Positions 33,854-44,199 of a stretch of DNA of 64,000 nt are shown in pieces. The first letter of the stretch is position 1; every line of letters starts with the position of its first letter. The DNA is taken from assembly GCF_008728515.1 (NCBI RefSeq), contig NW_022161757.1, positions 1 through 64,000 on the forward strand, given 5' to 3'. Source of the DNA: Papio anubis (taxonomy: Eukaryota > Chordata > Mammalia > Primates > Cercopithecidae). The translations under genes were made by a program, and so were the position numbers. Under the pieces are notes generated by a model. It was not told where the DNA came from. It made no database searches and saw nothing but the letters and a program-made list of their open reading frames with translations.

Positions 33854-34183
33854 ATTTATTTATTTAATTTTTTGTTTTTGTAGAGATGGGGTCTCACTCT
33901 GTTGCCCAGGTTGGAGTGCAGTGGTGTGATCATAGCTCACTGCAGCCTCAACCTCCTTGGGCTCAAGCAATCCTCCCACCTCTACCTCCCATGTAGCTGG
34001 GACCACTACAACTGGCAAGCACCACCATAATTGGCTAATTTTTTCTTTTCCTTTTTTATTTCGTGTAGAGACAGTGTCTCCCTATGTTGCCTGGGTTGGT
34101 CTTGAACTCCTGGGCTCAAGTGAGACTCCCACCTCAGCCTACCAAGGTTCTGGGATTAGAGGTGTGAGCCATAGCTCCTGGCC
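33854..34183 (-). mobile_element. AluJ inserted in a MIR
   Basis: Old two-arm Alu (CTCACTCTGTTGCCCAGGTT to CATAGCTCCTGGCC). CAGCCCCCATTTAT before and CAGCCCCTATTTACT after mark the target duplication, and MIR sequence continues on the right. Confidence 0.9.
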
Positions 34184-34405
34184 AGCCCCTATTTACTAAG
34201 CACTCTCTATGGTCAGGCTCAGAAGTGAACACCTTATGTACATCATTTCATTGAGTCATAACAGTATCATTCCAAGGTACGGACTTCACCCTCATTTTAC
34301 CAATGAGGATACTAAAGTTCAAAGAATTTAAATAACTGTGTACAAATAAGGCAATTGACAGTGGGAGAGACAGAATGCAAATCCACTTCTGACTTCAAAA
34401 CCCAC
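34184..34405 (-). mobile_element. MIR
   Basis: TATTTACTAAGCACTCTCTA, TACATCATTTCATTGAGTCA, CCCTCATTTTACCAATGAGG and AATGCAAATCCACTTCTGAC. Confidence 0.8.
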
Positions 34406-34888
34406 AAGCACTGGGAAGGAACCACATTGCCAGATGGATGAAAAGGAGGGAGTCGTAGGCTCTAGAGGCTAGGGGAAGTAGTATATTGACTGTCCTTCCC
34501 TTGCTCACTCCCCTAACACAGTGAGGGGAGGCTCTTTGGCCAATCGCTAACACCAGCATGGCTGGGGTAAACTACCCAGGCAAAAGGACAAAGTGGTAGG
34601 GGCTGACTCTTCTTAGAAAAGACTTACTCAGATGCCCCTGCCCTTCCCCAGCCCTCTGCTGTCTATGCGCTGGCTGCCACCTCCTGGAAGAAACGAGCAT
34701 CTGGAGCCAGGCTCTGCCCACATGGGCAACATACATGAGTACGCACTCACATGCTCACTCAGGACTGTATATTTGAGGCGTGTGAGGCTTTACAGAGCCC
34801 CCAAAATCTCTTGATGTACAAAACTCTGCTCAAAAGAAAAAAAGGGGAAAATTTGGGCTTATGAACTTGCTTTAAAAAGTAATTATCA

Positions 34889-35187
34889 GCCAGGCACAGT
34901 GGCTCATGCCTGTAGTCCCACCACGCAGGGAGGCCAAGGCAGGAGGATCCCTCAAGGCCAGGACTTTGAGACAAACTGGACAACATAGTGAGACCTTGTC
35001 TCCACAAATATATATATATATATTTTAAATTGCCAGGCGTAGCAGTGCACACCTGTGGCCACAGCTACCCAGGAGCCCAGTGCAGGAGGATTGCTTGAGC
35101 CTAGGAGTTCAAGGCTGCAGTGAGCTAGGATCATATCACTGCACTCCAGTCTGGGTGACAGAGCAAGACCCTGTCTCAAAAAAATAG
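34889..35187 (+). mobile_element. AluJ
   Basis: Divergent full-length Alu with a (TA)n tract at 35008-35022 in the middle linker. Confidence 0.92.
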
Positions 35188-35269
35188 TACTTATTAATTT
35201 TTTGAATTGGAGACTCTAAGATGAGCCATGCCTCTCTCCAATAAAAGGCCTATTTGTACAAACTTTTCT

Positions 35270-35580
35270 TTTCTTTTTTTTTTTATTTTTGTTTTTTTGG
35301 GACAGATCTTGTTCTGGTTGCCCAGGCTGGAATGCAATGGTGCGATCTCGGCTCACTGCAACCTCCGCCTCCAGGGTTCAAGCAATTCTCCTGCTTTAGC
35401 CTCCCAAGTAGCTGGAATTACAGGCACCCGCCACCACACCCCACTAATTTTTGTATTTTTAGTGGAGATGGGGTTTCACCACGTTGGCCAGGCTGGTCTC
35501 AAACTCCCGACCTCAGGTGATCTGGCCGCCTGGCCTTTCAAAGTGCTGGGATTACAGACATGAGCCACCACGCCCGGCCG
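35270..35580 (-). mobile_element. AluS-type Alu with TSD
   Basis: Full-length reversed copy. GTACAAACTTTTCT occurs at 35256-35269 and 35581-35594. Confidence 0.95.
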
Positions 35581-35599
35581 GTACAAACTTTTCTATTCC

Positions 35600-36459
35600 G
35601 TTTAAGAAGGTCCACTCCTCACCCCAAAGCTCCCCAGAACATTCTGTGGACCTCTTAGAAATCACAGATCCCAGGTTAAGAATTACTGCTTTAAATTAAC
35701 CTCTCAAATTCCACTTGCCTTGCTGATAGCAGCGTTAACAAATCTGAAATCCCAGCGAGGAAAGGCAGATAGATGCCTGCATTCTGTTGCTTTTGTTCAC
35801 AAAGATCTTTTCTTCCCCTACTACTGGGACCAAGACATTAACTGTAACATTTTCAAGAACAAATAGTACTTTCAGTGCTTTTCTGGAGTCTCAGCCACAC
35901 CCTTGGGCCAACTTTACAAATGCTGAGGAAAAAGAAAAAGACAACAGAGCTGAGTGTGATTTCTCCTGGGACCGAGGGGGCCCCGCCATTCTTACAGCCC
36001 CAAAATTTCTGCAGAACCTTTTTGGAGCTGAGTGGCGGTGAGACTTTCTCCAGCTAGCAAACATTCAGTAAGTGTCTGCTTTTAGAGGAGCAGAATTTTT
36101 GGGCTTTCAATGGCTAAAGATTTCCATCTTGGGAGCCTGTATTAGAAAGAAAGAGAAACGCCCCAGTGCACCAACAGTGGCCACTTTGTTTATTGTTTCG
36201 CCACATGAGAGAGAAAGGGAGAAGTGGGCTGATGTAAGAGAATGAGAATGCCGTTGAAGATTTGCTTTTAAGCATATAAAACCCTGCCTACGCCATAAGA
36301 CCAAAAAAAGATATTTTGTCTGTCTTAACAGAGTCCAAACTAATCATCCAAACAAAGCCACCTTTCTTCACCAACTCCTGGCCAGTACGACACTGAAGTT
36401 ATAATTCTTCTGTGTCTTTAACCCTCAAACAGTTAAGCTCCTCTGGAAGCAATGTCGCC

Positions 36460-36460
<1 letters not shown>
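35600..36460. other. SHC4 intron, no recognised element
   Basis: A plus-strand frame of 84 codons (35787-36041) has no recognisable motif or start context, so I do not call a gene. Confidence 0.4.
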
Positions 36461-36461
<1 letters not shown>

Positions 36462-36497
<36 letters not shown>

Positions 36498-36508
36498 ACA
36501 CACATACA
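36462..36508. repeat. (CA)n microsatellite
   Basis: About 20 CA units with GTGCA and ATA interruptions near the right end. Confidence 0.92.
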
Positions 36509-36728
36509 CTTTTTAAATTTTTTTAATTTTGGAAGGCAATATCACGATCCAAGACAAAGGGGAGCATTTAATGGGAGGAGAGGCTGTGGGGCAGATTTCT
36601 TCTGGTGAATGTCAAGATGCAGTTCTTCAGTCAATAGGAAAGCCAGAAAATGTGCAACATGAAACCAGGCAAAGGGGCCCAGCTGGAATGATTAAAGGCA
36701 ATGATCCCCACATCCCCCACCTTTTGAC

Positions 36729-36762
36729 ACATACACACACACACACACACGCACACACACAT
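36729..36762. repeat. (CA)n microsatellite
   Basis: A second CA run 220 bases downstream of the first. Confidence 0.9.
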
Positions 36763-36769
36763 CTATAGT

Positions 36770-38145
36770 CACATATGCAGTGAAGGAGTAGTTCCAGTTT
36801 TGTCCCTGCAAATAGGAATGAGAATAAAATTTTAATCACAGCAAGAGCCTTTCCAAAATAAAATGTCAATGATACTCAGCTAAAACAAATTCACCTGCCA
36901 TTTCCCAAAGGACTTTCTTTTACTTTGCATCTCCAACGTAAGTCCTTCAAGAAATCAGTTACCAAAGTCTAAGGGACATGTTGCGCCCTAAATGTCTCGG
37001 ATTGCCTTCTTGTTATGAATGAAGAGACTTAGAGTAATTCAGACTGCACATCCATGTGGTATTATGCTGTTCTGATTGTTCTAGGGAAACCAGTACCATC
37101 TTTTTTTAAATCTTTGCCTCCAGGACAGCAAGGCTCAGTGATCTATGTGTTCAATTTTGTCCAGCTTAGTGAAATTAAAGACATCCAAGAATTTGTGAAA
37201 GCCCTCAGACTGGACACTTTAGAACAGGAGCCTGCCTCTGCGGTGATAAGCACACAATGAATGCAGTCAATGCCCATAGACCAGTTGAAAATGGAAAGCC
37301 TCAAATTTGCTTTGTGCTATTATCAAGGGGCATCACCCGTGCACTCCAGGAGGGTGAACTCAGCTCATAAAATACATCCTTTCACTTTAGAAACAGGCAC
37401 CGCGAGTCCCAGGATGGTCAAATAAAACCTTTGAGTACTGCCCACAGCATTTATCCCCACACTGACTTAGTGTACCACTCTGTTCACCTGAATTGTATTT
37501 AAAGTCTGATTCTAAAATACAATTGCTAGCCAACCCAGCTCAGTAACCATAGGAAATGGGTTTGTCTGTCTACTTCATGATTCTGCCCTTTGGCTCTGAT
37601 GCAAATGTGAACCCATTAATCACACCGGAATGAGGTGAAATATCCTCTTGTCTAGAGTATCACATCTCCCCTATAAATCTCACTAGTTAACGGACATTAA
37701 GTGCTGGTTTTCTACTGTCCCCAAAGTGATTTCCTGTAATACAATCATGTATCTCAAAATTCAAACACCTATGTCCACAAGCTGATAGCTTATAGGCTTA
37801 AGGAAATGACAATAAGAAATAGAGTTGGTTTCATATAAAATACATGGGAATTTGTAAATTCAAAAGATTGTTCTCCTTTAGGATAAACTGGGCTTCTTTA
37901 AAACAACTCTGTTTTTGACAAAATATTCAAAATATTATGAAGGTGTGTCTTTTGGAGTTAAAGAGTGCACTGATGCATAGTGTGGTCACTTACAAGCCAA
38001 AGCTCATTAAAAACAAACAAACCAAACAAAACCAAAAACAGATCAGATCTTACTTAGTCACCCACTTTATTCACTCAAGCTCACTCTAAACAATGTATAT
38101 CTACTTCCAAAAATTCTTCAGAGAGTAATTGGAATTTTAAAGACA
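36770..38145. other. SHC4 intron, no recognised element
   Basis: The 68-codon frame at 37054-37260 (MWYYAVLIVLGKPVPSFFKS...) looks protein-like in composition but has no splice-site frame and no similarity I recognise. I leave it uncalled. Confidence 0.4.
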
Positions 38146-38157
38146 TTTAAAACAGTT

Positions 38158-38455
38158 TGGCCAGGTGTGGTGACTCACACCTGTAATCTTTGCACTTTGG
38201 GAGGCCAAGGTAGGTGGATCACTTGAGGTCAAGAGTTCAAGACCAGCCTGGCCAACATCGTGAAACCCCGTCTCTAGTAAAAATACAAAAATTAGCCAGG
38301 CGTGGTGGTGCATGCCTGTAATCCCAGCTACTAGGGAGGCTGAGGCAGGAGAATTGCTTGAACCGGGAGGCAGAGGTTGCAGTGAGCTGAGATGGTGCCA
38401 TTGCGCTCTAGCTTGGGTGACAGAGCAACACTCCATCTAAATAAATAAATAAATA
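38158..38455 (+). mobile_element. AluS-type Alu with TSD
   Basis: Full-length, with tail (AAAT)n. AAACAGTTT precedes it and is repeated after the tail. Confidence 0.94.
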
Positions 38456-38739
38456 GTAAAACAGTTTGTCATACAGGTGTCTATACCATTGAGCAAGACA
38501 GCAATTGGTGTAATGAATATATTATTTCTACCACTGTTTTTTTTTTTTTTTAAATAACTTTGGTTCTTTTAAAGGCTATTTGGCATATATGTTGTAAATC
38601 TTATTGGGAATTCCATTTTTTTTAATGTGTGTGCACCTCTGGAAGGAAGGAACAACTGGCCTAGCCAGTTAATCCACCTTGACAAATTATTTGTCAAGGA
38701 CAACTTCAGCCTGCCCATCCACAAAGAGTACACCATTAG

Positions 38740-38910
38740 GTAAGTGGTGATCAAACTGTAAAGTTCTTAAGAATCACCCGGGTACTGGTTAAAATACAGA
38801 TTTCTAGGACCGTTCCTAGAGGTTTTGATTCTGGGGTGAGGCCTAGGAATCTACAGTTTCACAAACCTTCCAAGTGATTCCGATACAGAGTTCATGAACC
38901 ACACAGCTGA
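38740..38910 (+). mobile_element. MER5-type hAT fragment
   Basis: GTTCTTAAGAATCACCCGGG, GGTTTTGATTCTGGGGTGAG and GTGATTCCGATACAGAGTTC follow the MER5A order. Confidence 0.65.
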
Positions 38911-39188
38911 TTAAACCTTCTCCTCAGACTCACTGCACAGACTAACTGGTGCTGTGCTCTATAGCTTAGACCAGATGGTTGCGTTAGAGGGTGTTAAGGA
39001 ATTAGGTCACCTATTCCTAGAGGTCAGAATAGGGGAGGTTACACTGCCTATATGTTTGATGATATTCCATTCTGGGGAATTTTGTTTTCAATGTAGTCGC
39101 TCTATATTCTGGGATACATATTTGGTATAATCCTCTCTTCTCCTCTCTGCCTCCCCCATCCTCATCTCCTCAAGAAGAAGGGCTTTAT

Positions 39189-39457
39189 GGCTAGGTGTGG
39201 TGGCTCACGTCTGTAATCCTAGCACTTTGGAAGGCCAAGGTGGGCAGATGACCTGAGGTCAGGAGTTCAAGAACAGCCTGGCCAATATGGTGAAACCCCA
39301 TCTCTACTAAAAATACAAAAGTAGCCGGGAGTGGTGGGAGGCTGAGGCAGGAGAATCGCTTGAACCTGGGAGGCGGAGGTTGCAGTAAGCTGAGAAGGTG
39401 CCACTGAACTCCTGCCTGGGCAACAGAGTGAGATTCTGTCTCAAAAAAAAAAAAAAA
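39189..39457 (+). mobile_element. Alu with TSD, short internal deletion
   Basis: AGAAGAAGGGCTTT occurs before (39172-39185) and after the A tail. The right arm lacks the segment between GGAGTGGTGG and GAGGCTGAGG. Confidence 0.93.
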
Positions 39458-39639
39458 GAAGAAGGGCTTTTACCAGAGGCCACATGGAGGTCCTCAACAT
39501 CTTTGCTTACATCACCCCTTGCACATACAAGCAGTGAGAGAGTGTCGGCATTATCTCTCTTATCTGGAGGCAGCAAGGACATCCTGGAGGCAGCAAGGTC
39601 TAATCCATTTGCCCCTCAAATGCATTCAACACTCTAGGC

Positions 39640-39815
39640 AGTGGTTCTCAGCCTTGGCTGCACATTGGACTATACCACCAAGAATGTTACGAAGTACTGA
39701 AGACTGGGTCTCAGCTCCAGAGATTCTGACTTAATTGGTGCAGGACAGGGCTTGGGGATCAGAAGTTTTAAGATCTCTTCCAAATGCTTCCAACAAGGCT
39801 AAGGTTGAGAATCAC
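39640..39815 (+). mobile_element. MER20-like hAT element
   Basis: CAGTGGTTCTCAGCCTTGGC at the left and AAGGTTGAGAATCACTC at the right form the terminal inverted repeats of a short non-autonomous hAT element. Confidence 0.75.
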
Positions 39816-39817
39816 TC

Positions 39818-40165
39818 TAGCAGCAGTTGGCAAACTTTTTCTGAAAAGGGCCAGGTAGGAAATATTTTAGGCTGTGCAGGTTACGCAGTTTCTGTTACAG
39901 CTACTCAATTCTGCTGTTGTAGCTAGAAAAACAGCCATAGGCAATACATAAACAAATGGGTGTGCTTGTGTGCCAGTAACACTTATGGACACTGAAATTT
40001 GAATTCCATATGATTTTCATGTGTCACAGAATAGTCTTTTGGGGTGTTTTTTCCAACCATTTTAAAAATGTCAAAACCATTCTTGGCTGACAAGGTGGCA
40101 AAATCAAAATCAGGTAGCGGATGGGATTTGGCCTGCAGGCTCTTGTTCTCTAATTCTTGCTCTAA
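39818..40165 (+). mobile_element. Non-autonomous hAT-Charlie element, long form
   Basis: Starts GCAGTTGGCAAACTTTTTCT and carries AAATATTTTAGGCTGTGCAG and ACACTTATGGACACTGAAAT, ending with ATTTGGCCTGCAGGCTCTTG. Same family as 32413 but with the longer middle. It abuts the MER20-like copy. Confidence 0.75.
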
Positions 40166-40629
40166 AGCAAACCAGAAACCAATGTGAGAAGATTTGGGGT
40201 CGTGGTCAGCTATTACCTAGTGCATGGTGCAAAGCTTATTAGAGTGCAATCTTTTGCAAGGATTGTTTATACATATTTTGAACTTTGTCTTGTTCGGTTT
40301 CTTGCTACAAGAAGTTGGGTATTATAAGACAAGGGGTCTTTCCCTATGTCAATATAAGAATTATGGAACTCCTTTTACACTGTAAATTATTGTTTTTCCA
40401 TTCTTTTCTTCTAACAGCACTCAGTAGAGGCAGACGGAAACAAATTATTTTTTCCTTTTAATTATCATCTAAACTTCATTAAGTGATACTATGTAAATGA
40501 AACAGTGCAAAGTGTTTGGGCAAGCGTTACAGAAATAAACAAAAGTGCAAAATTATAGTAACTGTTAAAATTTGATGGCTTTAATTTATCTATAACTCTA
40601 CTTTCTTACAATAATAGAGAGTGAGGAAA

Positions 40630-40810
40630 AGTTAGTTAAGTAGACTCTGCAGTTAGATAGCCAGAGTTCAAAATCTAGCTGTCTCTTACAATCTCTGTCA
40701 CCTTGAACAAGTTTTTAAAGCTCTCTATGTCTCAATTCCTTAAATATAAAAGGTAAGAATAATAATAGTGCTTTGGACAATACCTCAGTAAATGCTAGCC
40801 ATTATTATTG
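40630..40810 (+). mobile_element. MIR
   Basis: CAGAGTTCAAAATCTAGCTG, CACCTTGAACAAGTTTTTAA, GTCTCAATTCCTTAAATATA, then AGTAAATGCTAGCCATTATT. Confidence 0.8.
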
Positions 40811-40852
40811 CTTTATCCTTATAATGGCTATCTACTTTAAGAACTGGGTCTA

Positions 40853-41135
40853 GGCTGGGTGCAGTGGCTCATGCCTGTAATCCCAGCACTTTGGCAGGTG
40901 GATCGCCTGAGCTCAGGAGTTCGAGAGCAGCCTGTGCAACATGGCAAAACCCTGTCTCTACAAAAAATACAAGTTAGCCAGCTGTGTTTGTTTGCACCTG
41001 TAGTCCCAGCTACTTGGGGAGGCTGAGGTGGGAGGATTGCTTGAGCCCGGGAGGTCAAGGCTGCAATTAACTGAGATTATGTCACTGCACTCCAGCCTGA
41101 GCAAGGAAGTGAGACCATGTCTCAAAAAAAAAAAA
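40853..41135 (+). mobile_element. Alu with TSD
   Basis: AGAACTGGGTCTA before and AGAACTCGGTCTAA after. The left arm has lost about 15 bases after CAGCACTTTGG. Confidence 0.94.
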
Positions 41136-41147
41136 GAACTCGGTCTA

Positions 41148-42250
41148 ACCTAATTTGTACAACACCTACTACCCAACAAAGTATGCTCTGTGTTATAACT
41201 GGAATGCTATAGTTAATATGTTATATAGTAGGTCAAATTATTTCTATCATGTGTATAGTAATGGATAGTATACGTTTCTATAAAAGCAGAATGCATGTCT
41301 GGCTTTCTTCGGATATTGCATGAAACCTAGTAGGCTGCCTTGGAAATAAACAATGTATTCAATATATGAATGTTAGGTAGCTCTATGTCATCAAAACAAA
41401 GTGTAACCCTTGTCTCCCTGTAGAAATCAAATCCCCCTTCAGGACAGAGGTATTCATTCCCCAGTTGCTGGAGTGCTCACTTCTCATGGATCAGAGCTGA
41501 GTTCCTTCCGCAGAAATTGTGCTCTCTAGGGGAAGTTGCCTTGCCCATGTTATGTCCCCTCCCCAGTGGCAACAGGCATCCAACAACCTGATTGGTCAAT
41601 ATGGGGTTCCAGGGCCTGGTCCCTGTCCCTCAATATGGGACAACTCTGAAGGGCCATCCTAGCTCCAGAACTGCCCACGGAGCCTGCTGTGACTTCATTG
41701 GTTTTCAGCCTCTCCCTCTGCCAGGCCCTGCTTCCCTCATTCCCTTGATGGTTGATTTCAAGAGCCCTCCCAGTAAGTCTTTTGCATTCAACTCTCCATC
41801 TCAGAACCTGTTTCAATATCCAGCCTGAGACCTGCTAACAAGCTGCAAGTGTAAGTTAGGCCCCCTTACACTTGCATACACTTAACTAGATGATGTATTT
41901 CAAGAATCTATTTTGTCACAGACAACAGTGAAAAAAATCATTTTCAGAGAATTTCTCATAAGAGACACATGATCTGGATCAAAAACACCCACTTTTTAAT
42001 TGTGCAAACATACACTACAGTTCACATTTCCTAAAGTAAGTGCAGCTCTCAAAAACTACAACTCAATCACATATAATTAAAGGGACCAGAGCTGTGCACT
42101 TACTCTATTAGGCATTTCTCAGCTTCCCTACTGAGAATACCAGCAGGAAATGGAACAAATCTGCCTGGCAGGTAGAGAGATGCACCAATTGTCCTGCATT
42201 TACTTTGGCACAAAGCTCTCCTTTTATCAATGAAAAGACTGTCTCTGGAT
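41148..42250. other. SHC4 intron with one probable old repeat
   Basis: 41400-41830 has the feel of an ancient repeat (CAGTGGCAACAGGCATCCAA, GTCTTTTGCATTCAACTCTC, CATCTCAGAACCTGTTTC), which I cannot classify. The two opposing open frames over it are not genes. Confidence 0.35.
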
Positions 42251-42261
42251 GAGATTAGTTT

Positions 42262-42598
42262 AGTGGTTTTTTTGTTTGTTTGTTTTTGTTGGTTTTTTTT
42301 TTGAGACGGAGTCTCGCTGTCACCCAGGCAAGAATGCAGTGGCGCAATCTCCGCTCACTGCAAGCTCCGCCTCCTGGGTTTACACCATTCTCCTGCCTCA
42401 GCCTCCCGAGTAGCTGGGACTACATGCTCCTGCCACCACGCCTGGCCAATTTTTTGTATTTTTAGTAGAGATGGGGGTTTCACCGTGTTAGCCAGGATGG
42501 TCTCGATCTCCTGACCTGGTGATCCGCCTGCCTCGGCCTCCCAAAGTGCTGGGATTACAGGATTTATGAACACTGAAATTTGAGCCACCGCGCCCAGC
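42262..42598 (-). mobile_element. Alu with foreign 20-base patch and TSD
   Basis: Full-length reversed Alu flanked by GAGATTAGTTT (42251-42261 and 42599-42609). Just before its 5' end, at 42561-42580, GATTTATGAACACTGAAATT replaces about three bases of the normal GGCGTGAGCC step. Confidence 0.94.
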
Positions 42599-42893
42599 GA
42601 GATTAGTTTTTGATGAATTTTGGGTGCCTCCCATATAACTCACTCTTCCCGAAAGGAATTACATCATTATTTTTTTCTAGCTATTTAGGATGTAGCGTAG
42701 TTGAAACTCACTGCTCTCACATTCCCTGATATTCCCATTTTCCTTTCTTAAAAGCAAAAACAAAACAACAATTAAAACTTGCAGATGCTTTGGGGGATTT
42801 TCTGGGGAACCACCTGCTCACAAATAAGGAGCGTCCATGTAATCTGTGGTCCAGATTACATGGAGACCTCATTTTGAAATCACTGGATTCCCT

Positions 42894-43252
42894 TGCACAT
42901 GTGGGCATCAAAATGCAATCCCCAGACCAGCAGCATTAGCATTGCCTGGAACTCATTAGACAGGCAAATTATTGAATCAAAAACTCTGGGGCTGGGGTCC
43001 AATATTATGTGTGTGTTTGTTTGTTTGTTTGTTTGTTTCAGAGACAAGGGCTCACTGTGTTGCCCAGGCTGGAGTGCAGTGGCTATTCACAAGTGTGTGA
43101 TCATCACACACTACAACCTCAAACTCCTGAGCTCAAGTGATCCTCCCACCTCAGCCTCCCAAGTAGCTGGGACTACAGGTGCATGCCACCAAGCCCAGCT
43201 AACATTCTCTGTTTTAACAAGCCTTCGCATACTAAAGTTTGAGAACTACTGT
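42894..43252 (+). mobile_element. MER5A-type hAT element interrupted by an Alu piece
   Basis: The left part (CCCCAGACCAGCAGCATTAG to CTCTGGGGCTGGGGTCC) ends near 43004. The right part, TGTTTTAACAAGCCTTCGCA to TTTGAGAACTACTG, resumes at about 43210. Confidence 0.8.
43008..43203 (-). mobile_element. Alu right-arm piece inside MER5A
   Basis: Reversed Alu with a (TTTG)n tail, CTCACTGTGTTGCCCAGGCT, and the end at GCCACCAAGCCCAGCT. The left arm is missing. Confidence 0.88.
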
Positions 43253-43479
43253 CTCACACATTTTTTTTCTCGTTAGAAATCACAAAAGGACATTAAAGTA
43301 TCTTTTCCTACAGATTTATGAGTATCTTTATGAAGCCCTTTCAGAGAGAACTCACCAACAAGGAATCTGGCATCTTAAACCCAGGATTAAACATTTCCCT
43401 ATTCTGTCCCTTCTGGCTTTCAGCACTTCCGCAAGATTTGTTCCTTAAAATTATTCCACTTTGGCCGACCCATAATGCA

Positions 43480-43690
43480 AAAGAGGCAGGGCAGATCTGA
43501 TTTCCAGTTCCACCACCTACTGACTTGCTAGATGACTGTGGTAAATTTTTCCATTTCTCTAAGTCTCAATATTCTTATGGACAAAACAGGGTTAATAGTA
43601 ATATCTATCTTATAAATGTTAAATTTTGTGATGACAAAGTTGATAAGAGTCACTATAGATTAATAATAAGCTGCTATTTCAATAGCCCGC
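43480..43690 (+). mobile_element. MIR
   Basis: GATTTCCAGTTCCACCACCT, CTAGATGACTGTGGTAAATT, CTAAGTCTCAATATTCTTAT, then ACAAAACAGGGTTAATAGTA. Confidence 0.8.
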
Positions 43691-43867
43691 TAATAGTTGA
43701 AACCATGTTTGATCTCTTCAACTAGAAAGAGGTTAAGGCTCATCCAGTTCCACGTGATTGAAAAATCCTTCCCTTCATCTGAATCAACTCGTGGACCCCA
43801 AGGCTGTCTGATCCAAATGAGTATCTTCACGGAATTTATTTTTATTCCTTTGTTCAAAAATATACCT

Positions 43868-44175
43868 GGCTGGGCACAGTGGCTCACACCTGTAATCCCA
43901 GCACTTTGGGAGGCTGAGGTGGGAAGATTGCTTGAGGCCTGGAGTTTGAGACCAGCCTGGGCAATATAGCAAGGCCTCATCGCCACAAAAAAAAAAAAAA
44001 AAAAAAAAAAAGTAGCCAGATGTGGTGGTGGTGGTGTATGACTGTGGTCCTAGCTACTTGGGAGGCTGAGGCAGGAGGATCACTTGAGCCCAGGAGTCTG
44101 AGACTGCAAGGAGCTTTGATCATGCCACTGTACTCCAGCCTGGGTTATAGCATGAGATCCTGTCTCTAAACACGA
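43868..44175 (+). mobile_element. AluJ
   Basis: Old full-length Alu with a 28-base A run in the middle linker (43986-44013) and a CA-rich tail. Confidence 0.93.
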
Positions 44176-44199
44176 CACACACCTGCACACACACACACA

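Noticed and set aside
37054..37260. 68-codon frame with a protein-like composition
   Set aside because: No known family, no splice sites in frame and opposite strand to SHC4. A database search would be needed to raise it.
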